NCBI GenBank assembly: GCA_035610835.1
Contig: CM069454.1
Location: 65,867,613 to 65,931,612, forward strand
DNA from: Ophiura sarsii
Taxonomy: Eukaryota; Echinodermata; Ophiuroidea; Amphilepidida; Ophiuridae
DNA: 64,000 nt
Reading direction: 5' to 3'
The notes under the pieces are model-generated. The model ran no database searches. It was not told the DNA's origin and worked only from the letters and a program-made list of their open reading frames with translations. Positions 55,262 to 64,000 of this stretch are shown here, piece by piece; within the stretch, counting starts at the first letter, position 1, and each line of letters opens with the position of its first letter. The translations under genes were made by a program, and so were the position numbers.

Positions 55262-55694
55262 ATGGGAAAAAGTGTACTTTAGGTCTCAGATTCTGAACTG
55301 TACTAGTATGTACTAGTATCGTCCGATACTGGAACACCACGTATCGCTCGATACTGGTACAAGTCAGTGTTCCAGTATCAGGTGATACTGGCACATACAA
55401 AATGTTCCAGTGTCAGGGGGGCGATACTGGCACATACAAAATGTTCCAGTATCAGGGGGGCGATACTGGCACATACAAAAATGTTCCAGTATCGGGGGAT
55501 ACTGGAACACAATTGTGTACCAGTATCGTTAAATACTGGGACAAATCACTATTGGTAGCATGTGTACCAGTATCGCTCGATACCGGAACAGTAAAATCGT
55601 ACTAGTTTTTGAGCAATACTGGCAACTTTTATGTTCCAGTATTGGACGATACTGGTATACCATTATTTGGGACCTAAAGTACACCTTTTCCCAT
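55262..55694. mobile_element. MITE enclosing a palindrome array (CCAGTATC/GATACTGG)
   Basis: The ends ATGGGAAAAAGTGTACTTTA followed by GGTCTCA and TGGGACCTAAAGTACACCTT followed by TTCCCAT are inverted. Between them the octamer CCAGTATC and its complement GATACTGG alternate, including variants, more than fifteen times, forming units such as TTCCAGTATC...GATACTGG.A with spacers of 4-30 bp. Two of the units are near-identical tandem copies of 56-57 bp (about 55405-55520). Confidence 0.88.
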
Positions 55695-55860
55695 ATTTGC
55701 CAAAAAGTGCCAGTTATTTTTGACTCGAAAAGGCTTTATGTAAATCAGTACTATTTGATACACACCATGGATGCAATGTTAATAGAAGGGCTTCGTTTTT
55801 ATTGTATTCTATAAATTAGTTTAAAAAAGTTTGTACATGTATTGTTATATAGCTTGGTAA

Positions 55861-56451
55861 AGGCCACAAAAACACCCTGTTGTAAAGGCCTGACTGGTCC
55901 ATTCTTTTGAATCTGCCCCCACCCAATTTTTTGTTGTTGGAATTTTTTTAATGTGTTAACCAGAACAATAGTGGTAGTGTCATTTTTTGACACTGGTTAT
56001 AGGGATGCCTATCACCCCATGCTATCAAGTTTGTGACTCAAAAGCACCCCTGCTCACAGACTGACTCTAGTGCTCGCACCCTCTCAAATCAAATTTCTGT
56101 CTCGGCGGGAATTTTCAAAAGTTGACAGCCTGGTAGGTAAAATAAAGTCTGAAAATGGGGCGGTGAGGGTAGGGTCCCGGGTAGGGTACTCTACAGTCTA
56201 CTAGTACATCATGTTTCACTTCCCTGTCACACTATCGAACAACACCCTCTGACCTTCCGCCGTGCCAAAAACCTCTGCGACCTTTCTCTCCAACAAGCCA
56301 CTAGGTAAAAAAAAAATGTGCAGAGTTTGGGGGATTTTGACGGTCATTTTCAAGGAAAAAATAAGAAGAAAAAAAGAAAAGAAAATGGCAGACCAACCAA
56401 CTTGACTGTTTGCCTGTACATGTTATACAACAGGGTTTTTTCCGTGGCCTA
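55861..56451. mobile_element. MITE family H, copy 3
   Basis: AGGCCACAAAAACACCCTGT then TGTAAAGGCC at the left and ATACAACAGGGTTTTTTCCG then TGGCCT at the right are inverted. Confidence 0.75.
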
Positions 56452-56669
56452 ATGGAAACAAAATTGTGTTATTACCTAACATGAGTAAGATATACATGCA
56501 CAGATTTAATAGAGCCACCATTTTCTGATTTTACAGGGAAATGGAACTAATTTTACGGTTTTCTAACAAATTTGAATCCAAAGTTGTGCAATAACTATTT
56601 GTTTTTCAGTAGTTGACTATGTTAGATTTTATGCTTGAATCACTCTGACCTATCAAAATATATAGCATG

Positions 56670-57056
56670 TAGGGTAAAGTCGCCAGTTTTTGGTCAGCGC
56701 CTATTTTCGGTCACGTAATATTAAATTAGTTTACAATACTAAAAAAACAGAGGTATAATATTAATAATATAAAGGACTTGCCAAGAAGAAACAGAGACTC
56801 TGAGTGAAGTGACCGAAATTAGGAACCACTGTGACCGAAATTAAGCGCCCTGACCGAAAATCAGATACGTCAGCGAGGCCGTTGTTTTCACTCGCGTTGC
56901 GAAACCAACGGTAACTAAACGATAATTTCTTGGTATATTGGGAGGATGATCATGTTGAAATTATTGACAAAAAGTTTTCAAATAATTATTGATTTGATAT
57001 TAATAAAAAAGAATGAATGGCGGCTTAAGTGACCGAAAATTGGCGACTTTACCCTA
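56670..57056. mobile_element. MITE with TAGGGTAAAGTCGCC ends
   Basis: TAGGGTAAAGTCGCCAGTTT at the left, AAAATTGGCGACTTTACCCTA at the right (one base gap in the match). CATG flanks both ends (56666-56669, 57057-57060), although this partly extends the palindrome. Interior repeats of GACCGAAA are present. Confidence 0.82.
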
Positions 57057-57060
57057 CATG

Positions 57061-57434
57061 CTTTGATTCAGGTGATGAAGATGTGTATAGTGTGTGCTAT
57101 TAGAAAATCAGAGAATATCTTACTCATAGGTAGAATTAACATTGTGACAATACAAAACATTTCCAACAAACAATAAACAAAGACTATAACAATTATTTTA
57201 TATGAATATATATATCATGTAAATTTATTCATAGTACTTCATAGAATCATATAAACATTGAATGTATGTCTTCCAATATTTTGGGTACAAACATCATAGA
57301 TTTAAAAACAATTGATTGTTCTGCCAAACACTTGTAGAATGTAGTTAATCAGAGTAGAGTGTCCATCAGTCAGGCCATTGATTTGCCAATGCGTGCATAG
57401 GGGTTATAGTAAGATTTATGGTTAGGGGTAAGGG
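57061..57434. other. Intergenic, nothing recognised
   Basis: AT-rich, no supported feature. Confidence 0.4.
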
Positions 57435-57888
57435 CAGTAGCGTAGTCAGACGGGGCAAGGGGGGCAGAGTGCCCACCCCCCCTGAAAAATAATTTGACTG
57501 GGAAATCGGGAACTAAGCGGGAAATCGGGAAGGGAAAGAAAGGGAGAAGAGGAAGGAAAGGGGAAAATGGAAGGAAAGGAAAAAGGGAAAGGGAAAGGGA
57601 AGGAAAGGTAGAAGGGAAAGGAAAACGGACAGAAAGGAGAAAGGAAGACATGCAAATTAGTTGGAAATTGCAGTTTTTCACGCCGGTATGGGGATGCAAT
57701 GCCTCTACCCCCTCCAGACGCACCCCCCCCCCCCCCCCCCCCCGACGCACCCCACATCATTTTCTTACTCAACGGCAATTTAAAAAAGTTACATGAAAAA
57801 CTTGGCTACGCCACCAGGTCGAACTGGTGTTCACCGGGAAAAAATACTCTTTGCCCCCCCCTGACAAGTGACCCTGGCTACGCTACTG
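57435..57888. mobile_element. hAT-type MITE with GA-rich core
   Basis: CAGTAGCGTAGTCAG and CTGGCTACGCTACTG are inverted ends. The octamers GGTAAGGG (57427-57434) and GGTAAGCG (57889-57896) differ at one base. The interior has a purine tract (57530-57650) and a poly-C run (57721-57742). Confidence 0.85.
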
Positions 57889-58127
57889 GGTAAGCGTTAG
57901 GGTTAGAGTTAAAGTTAATTAAAAATGTTGTCTAAAAGTACTATTTTCTTTAATATTATCTTTAAAATTCCATATTTTATAAACATAGATATTTGGCCTG
58001 GTAATGCTAGCCTCTGATTTGATAAAATAGAAAGAATTTTTCCAAATAGCCAAAAATGGGTTAACCTGTTTTTGAACAACTTGTATACCAGGGATGAATA
58101 AAGTGCACCCTCCTATTGCTGGGACAA

Positions 58128-58258
58128 AAGGTGCGTTCATACTCGCATCTTTGCATATCGGTCGACCTCGACGGATATCGGTGCGCGAGTTGAAGCAATG
58201 TCAACTTTTGTCCGTCGACGTCGATCGATACGCAACGACGCGAGTATGAACGCACCTT
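58128..58258. mobile_element. Small MITE of 131 bp
   Basis: AAGGTGCGTTCATACTCGC and GCGAGTATGAACGCACCTT are perfect 19-bp inverted ends; inner GTCGAC palindromes. Confidence 0.88.
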
Positions 58259-58352
58259 AACACGAGCGCACATTGACGCCTCGCCTTGCTATGTATGTAA
58301 CAAGATTGTAGCAAGGAATCCCACCACAAGTCCCCGCTATGTAGTCACAGTC

Positions 58353-58670
58353 ATAAGGCAAAAAAAAAAAGAAGGTTTGTCTCAGATGACATGAGAGACT
58401 GAAAATCCAATGCGGTCTGCGGATTTTTATTTTTATTTTTTTTCAATTTAGACCTGATCGTCATTTGTTTGGTCAAAAAGTTGGATTTTGCAAGATTTTT
58501 TTGAGAAAATTGAAAAAGAAAAAAAAATTGAAAAAAAATTGAAAGAAAAATTGGGAAAAAAAAAAAAAAATTGAAAAAAAAAAATAACCCACTAAAAAAA
58601 AAGCTTACGCGGGCGGTTTCGGGAATGCGCGCGGGTCATCTGAGACAAACCTTTTTTTTTTTTTGGCCTA
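58353..58670. mobile_element. MITE family C, copy 3
   Basis: TAAGGC, AGAAGGTTTGTCTCAGATGA at the left and TCATCTGAGACAAACC, GGCCTA at the right are inverted; the interior is A/T-rich. Confidence 0.8.
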
Positions 58671-58893
58671 ATGCTATGGACGAAATTCCAGATATATAGT
58701 TCACGCAAGCATGTTTTGTTGTTGTTTGCGGAGCTGCGTCCAGATGCATGAAAAACAACTATGCATACATTCGTGTGACAATTCCATGTACGCACTTCAG
58801 AGTTTACGCACATACGCTCGTACGCACACACACTAGTACGCACTCATTGTTGGAATTATTTCCATAGCAATATGACACTGACTATATAGTCTT
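58671..58893. mobile_element. MITE family O, copy 2
   Basis: ATGTTTTGTTGTTGTTTGCG then GAGCTGCGTC and GAGTTTACGCACATACGC match 47035-47276; the termini CTATGGACGAAATTCC and ATTTCCATAGCAATATGACA are worn inverted repeats. Confidence 0.7.
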
Positions 58894-59742
58894 TGATACA
58901 TTCATTTGTTTTTGTATTTTTCACAATTTTAAAGAGTCAATAAAATGTTAATTATCTTGAAGAGACAAATGTCCAAGTTTGTTTGTTTTTTCGTTTTGTT
59001 TACCTGGTTGGTTCATGTAGACATGCAGTGGCGTATTGGGGGGGGGGGGGGCGGTGACCAGCATCAACATTTTATTAGTGGAAAAGGTGTGGCAACCAAT
59101 AAATGTTGGTGGGAAAATGCGCGCGAAGCTCGCCAACAATATTGTGGGGAGAAATGTGCGCGAAAATGTTGGCTTTTATTGTAAAAATTACCTGAAATTA
59201 GGGACCGTTCATTATTTATGGTGGAGGGGGGGTTGGGACAAATTCGAAACTCGTAAGTCAAAATTACCTAACCCCCCCTACAGCTGAAACTGAAAATAAC
59301 ATGACCCCCCTACTAACCAATAGATTTTTACACAACCCCCCCCCCCCCCCCCTCAAATCAACTTGTCACAATACTTAGGGGATGTATTTTTCTTTTGTCC
59401 ATGGATTCATTGGTTGTGCCCTCTGAACGGCCAATAATTTAATGACTAACTACATAGCGAGTGTAGCGAAGTGGAAAATTTGTCATATATTTATACATTT
59501 TGGATGGTTTTGTGAGTCTTTGTAACCCGAAAAAAAGTTAAAACATCCTGACAAAAACGTATGAAATATTCTACTTGTGCGAGCTTTGGTGCAGAGCTGA
59601 GAGTGAGACGAGGTGAAAAGCAAGAAGCAAGAAATTACCGTTTATAATCATATTGTTGAATTTTTGGAACATAGGCCTAGGCTAATTAACATGTTTTTAT
59701 ACACCCGCATGGGTCTAATGTTTTCAACCATTGATGATTATA

Positions 59743-61112
59743 CGAGGGGCGTTCAATAAATAATGAAAGTGATCATGGTATGGGATGCATGAGTGATTCT
59801 ATTGAGGGATAATGTGATCAATACAAAGTATGAACCTTTGTCTTTCACACAATACACTTTTAGATTGTTAGATAACTTTGGTTATGTAATGTCATTAACA
59901 TAAACACAATAGGTTTCAGACACTGACTGAAATCTGTCAATTATTTGGCTGGATATGTAATATGTTGAATATGGGTTGATTGATACATTTGCGTATATCT
60001 CGGCAATGCAAGCATAAAAACAGATAACACTTAGTACATAGATAGAACACACACTTATCTCTGTTTGACACTCTTTTTTAGATCTGAATTTCTTAATTCA
60101 AACAAGAAGGGACCATCTCAATACGCTTTTATTTAACAAAATCCGCAATATTATACCTTGGAAAACAACAAAGGATAAAGAACAATGGAGGGATTATAAT
60201 TCAGTAAATTGTTGTGGGATGTAAAGCAATAATAGTGGGGATTTCAAGAGGAGCTGTTCATAAAATTTCCCCAAACCATTGAAATTATGTGACGATTACT
60301 TTAACAATACATATCTAGTAACTATAAAGATAACAGTAATACGAGAGGTTGTGGCAGCCATCTTTGATTGATACATTCATGTATATCTTCATTTTGACTA
60401 TCACAATATTTATACACATTGATTTAAGCATTTTTCATTATTTCTGATTAGAATTTGAAGGCACAGTAAGCTTTTATCTGGTAAATTTCATGATTTTAGC
60501 CATTTTTGGCCCAGTTCAAAATGATCTGCCGTCTGCGCATGCGCATATTTTCTGCAGGTTTCATGCGCATAAGTTCAGATAATTTGTTAGCTATTATATG
60601 GAATCTCTCAAACTGGTTAATTACTGGATTTTCCTAAATTATTTGATTTTCCGCAATATTAGTGATTCACTGACTGGGCATTTTTTCAATGAAATTGGCT
60701 ATTTAAAATATTGATATTTGTATACTTTTTTTTATTAAATTGCGTCTCCTTACTTTTTCCTCTTATACTACATATATCAAATTACACAGGGATTAAAGTT
60801 ATTGTGTTTTTTTATCATACTTACGCGAAAACAAATGGGATTTACCTGCTTCTGGTGTCATGTTATGCAATCTTCTTGCCACATGTTTCATACAAACAAT
60901 TCACATTTACCGCCAAATAATTGATTTAGCAGTGTCCCAAGTGAACTTACTTTGAAACAATGCTATGACGTCATGGTTCACACTTAGAAATCCAAAACTG
61001 TATTGTTTGAAAGACAAAGGTTCATACTTTGTATTGATCACACCATCCCTCAATAGAATCACTCATGCATCCCATACCATGATCACTTTCATTATTTATT
61101 GAACGCCCCTCG
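59743..61112. mobile_element. Mariner-like element with about 130-bp inverted ends
   Basis: CGAGGGGCGTTCAATAAATA at the left and TATTTATTGAACGCCCCTCG at the right, flanked by TA. The repeats extend inward through TCATGGTATGGGATGCATGA and ATACAAAGTATGAACCTTTG. The centre has small frames only. Confidence 0.88.
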
Positions 61113-61201
61113 TATAGGTGTTTTTCCAACAGATCGTCAGAGCAGGGCGTGCACAAAAATAAATATCGCTGTCCGAAAGTAGTTTCATCATCAGTAGCCT
61201 A

Positions 61202-61987
61202 GGGGAAGGTGGGGTAATGGCGGACACATTTTGTCAGAGAGGTATAACACACATATAATACGTCATATAACAATAAAAATCATGTAAACACAAAGCACTG
61301 TGATGGTTCTACCTTTTATCAAGTTTTTATCAACTCATCATTTTGAAATTCGAAGCTACGACGCAATAAAAAAAATGGCGTCGTCCGGCATTACCCCACA
61401 CTCTGGGGGTAATCCCGGACCGTATTTTTCAATGGCAGCCCTCTTTTTATTGGAATACAGTATTTCAATGGGAGTTAAAAAATACCCTTTTTAAAAGTGT
61501 AGCAGAAATCAAAGAACAATGTCACATATTTATATGGTCAACAACTATTACCGATTTATGATGTTAAATTGACCACTCCCATATTGGTTACCATGGAAAC
61601 GGTACATGTCCGGGATTACCCCAATCCATGTACAATGTATGGGCACATCCTCTCTTATTATTATGCTCATCATTGTGACTCCGAATTCATTTCTTTTTTA
61701 TGAAGGTATCATACATTAAATAAAAAAATAATAAGACTTTGTTTTCCTTGATGAAGAAATACCAGTTTCAAAGAGAAAGTAATGCACCAAAATATCAACT
61801 TGCCCAAAAAGTGATTTTTGTAATTCTCGCGAGAATTTGCGAGACAACCATCCCATTTAGGTTTTGTGTGATTTCAATGGAGAGGCACCTAACATCATAG
61901 GGTGGCAAAATACCACCTTCTTTCACCTGCCTTTAGATACAGCCCTGTCCGCGATTACCCCGCGTCCGCCATTACCCCACCTTCCCC
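61202..61987. mobile_element. TA-flanked MITE with GGGGAAGGTGGGGTAAT ends
   Basis: GGGGAAGGTGGGGTAATGGC and GCCATTACCCCACCTTCCCC are perfect inverted ends, TA on both sides (61200-61201, 61988-61989). The interior repeats GGATTACCCC/CATTACCCC motifs. Confidence 0.9.
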
Positions 61988-62234
61988 TACATGTTTTGAA
62001 GTTAAAAGGTCGTAAGAAAATATGCGCGAAGCGCAGAAAAAAATGGCATTTACACTCCAAAATAGCCTCTAAAATTACCCCACAACCATCTTTATAGTAA
62101 ACAAAAGTTACACGACCCCCCCTGTTTAAGAATAAAAAGTTACATAGCCCCCCCTATTTCAACATATGAAAGTTACATGACCCCCCCTATATTTTACCCA
62201 ACCGCCCTCCACCATAAATAATGAACGGTCCCTA

Positions 62235-63394
62235 TAGCTTTATTTGTTCTGAGTGAGACAGGCATATTACAATTTTCTTAATAACCTGAAAACACTGTAG
62301 TATGGGATAGTTACAGACATACAGAAGTGATAGATTTCTAAACTTGAAATTTGATGTCTTGGGCAAGCTTCCCGATAGTCAACGGGCGCTGGTTTGGACA
62401 AAATATCAGCGCTTGGTTATTTATTTTTCAGCATTACCGGGCGCTATGGCAGAAGGACCGAGGGGTAAAAATCGCCCAGCGCCCGCTTAATATCTTGAGC
62501 CTTGATCGATTACAAGACGTTCAAACGTGGTTAGACGTCCCATTCATATTACAATGGATACAATAGACTGCAATTGTCCTTTGTTTGATGTCTTTCAAAT
62601 CGTTTTAATCGGCGGCCACTTGACGAACGCGACATGATGATAGATATTGACATGGTTGATCGATAATTACGTCATGACCGTGTAATCAGGAGAGGTAGGA
62701 TACTATTATTGACAAAGCGTACCGCCCTCTATTAAAAATGATCATTGAAGTTCGGCAGGTATAAAAGACAGAATGCTGACACAACCGAAACGACCGAAAC
62801 AAACCATTAAAATTAATCCAGAAGTATCAACGTGGGGAGTTCAGCACTAGTGTAGCTACAACAGAGTACACAATTTGCAATGCACCCGAACTTTAATAAC
62901 ATATTACTGTTGGGTTAACCTGCAGTGGGGTTGTGTAGGATAGGGGTGTGTTCCCGGGTGTGTTGTTGAATTGGGGGGTGTTGATCTAATAAATAGGACA
63001 TATATTTTGTTGGGCCCCATTGGGATCATATAGAAGTGTGTTGATACTATTTTAAAATTCTATAAGTCATGGAACAAAAGTGACTACAACATAATGTATA
63101 CATCACAAACATGATTAAAATTTCAACAGCATTATCAACAATTTAATTAATAATAAAGGATCCCGTTATTTCTTTATTACCTTTAGGTCTGAGAAACAAG
63201 GTTTTTATCTCACTAGCCACCAATATGGCATGTCAATTAGTTCTGATCTACATTGCCTGTGGGCGTCTGTGGGAGGTTGCATGCATGGTATTGTAGATCT
63301 GAGTACAACCACTGCAGGGTACACTGAAAATCTTGACCATATGAGTACTAGTATTCAATGTACATAACAACTTGATTTGCAGATAGCAGCATGG
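62235..63394. other. Intergenic, nothing recognised
   Basis: No exon with family signal. GGGCGCTGG and its complement CCAGCGCCCG (62381, 62478) form a loose inverted pair of a possible small MITE (about 62380-62490). Confidence 0.4.
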
Positions 63395-63404
63395 ATCTTG
63401 GTCT

Positions 63405-63445
63405 ATCATATCTTATGGGCCAGAAAGTTGGCCCCATAAGATGAT
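63405..63445. repeat. Hairpin TATCTTATGGGCC/GGCCCCATAAGAT
   Basis: A near-perfect stem of about 13 bp with a 10-base loop. Confidence 0.65.
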
Positions 63446-63749
63446 AAGATCCTATTTTAATACATCCCAGTGACAGGACTAACAACTCTAAATGGATAAA
63501 TTTCTACCGGGATCTCCTAGCAAAATTAGCGAAATTAAATCACAGCGAAATTAAGTTTCACAATATTATGAAACACAGCACTCGCTTCCATTCCCGCTCT
63601 TCGGTGCATTACTCTGTTAGGTCATTTGGTGGTGGGAGGGTGGGGATTACAATGGAGGGGTGTGGGGGGTGGGGGCTACTAATAGGATCTTAGGTGATAT
63701 TATAACTCTCAATCACCTCATATCCACAAAGTACTCCCCCCGTAGCGTA

Positions 63750-63835
63750 GCGGGGAAGAGGGGAAGAAGGGAAGAGGGGAAGAGGGGAAGAGGGGGGGGG
63801 GGGGGGGGGGGGGAGGGGAAAAGGGGAAAATTTCA
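63750..63835. repeat. GA/G-rich simple repeat
   Basis: GGGGAAGA units followed by a run of about 24 G. The adjacent 63850-63965 is C-rich (CCCGCC). Confidence 0.85.
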
Positions 63836-64000
63836 ATTAAAAAATAAATAAAAAAGACCCCCCGCCCGCCCACGCCCCGTCGCATATTTCAACTCCAAGG
63901 CCTAAACCTATACATCTCCCGTACCCAACCCGTCACTTCCCCGCCCTGCCCCCGCCCACCCCGCCCCATGGCATATCCGTTACGAAATTAGCACATTTCT

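Larger units (their letters stand above)
59201..62232. mobile_element. Large TA-flanked element containing two other transposons
   Basis: GGGACCGTTCATTATTTATG then GTGGAGGG at the left and CCCTCCACCATAAATAATGA then ACGGTCCC at the right are inverted, with TA outside. Short duplicated C-rich blocks (ACCCCCCCT) lie near both ends. It hosts the elements at 59743-61112 and 61202-61987. No transposase frame remains. Confidence 0.85.

Noticed and set aside
55367..55605. Two plus-strand frames with repeated FQYQ/GDTGTYK peptides
   Set aside because: Translations of the palindrome array in a MITE.

Overview
This is a window of animal nuclear DNA. It has small coding exons bounded by GT/AG splice sites, long introns, at least four tRNA-headed SINE-like sequences, two degenerate LINE fragments and dozens of short inverted-repeat DNA transposons (MITEs). 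The gene content (an AUNIP-like gene and a GK5-type FGGY kinase), the SINE tail ending in an ATT run and the many long poly-G/poly-C runs suggest a marine invertebrate, most likely a deuterostome such as an echinoderm or hemichordate. The species cannot be fixed from the sequence alone.

Two plus-strand genes are supported. The first (3508-8847, poly(A) signal at 9462) has three exons and about 925 codons. Its N-terminal part resembles AUNIP, the Aurora-A/ninein-interacting and DNA-end-resection factor. It carries a PCNA-interacting-peptide-like motif and seven to eight diverged repeats of about 44 residues. The second (13247-46832) is a complete glycerol kinase 5-like gene. I could join 16 coding exons with consistent phases into a 527-codon reading frame. 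It has two alternative versions of exon 1, 3.8 kb apart, both with an intact start codon and splice donor.

The most unusual structure is in the GK5-like gene. The 3' end of exon 2, together with its splice donor, is the repeat unit of a 27-copy, 60-bp tandem array (19316-20937), so 27 near-identical 5' splice sites stand in a row. The same kind of event, a local duplication of an exon's 3' end plus its donor, is also seen at exon 7 (three copies) and exon 15 (two copies).

The rest is mostly non-autonomous DNA transposons. Several families sit in TTAA target sites (piggyBac-like; the largest family has at least seven recognisable copies, four of them with both ends). Others have 8-bp hAT-type duplications or TA-flanked Tc1/mariner-type ends. 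Many are nested, for example 59201-62232, which contains two other elements. Several lie within about 10-60 bp of GK5 splice sites. The region after 46832 contains no gene that I can support, only repeats and one weak orphan exon candidate near 51556.
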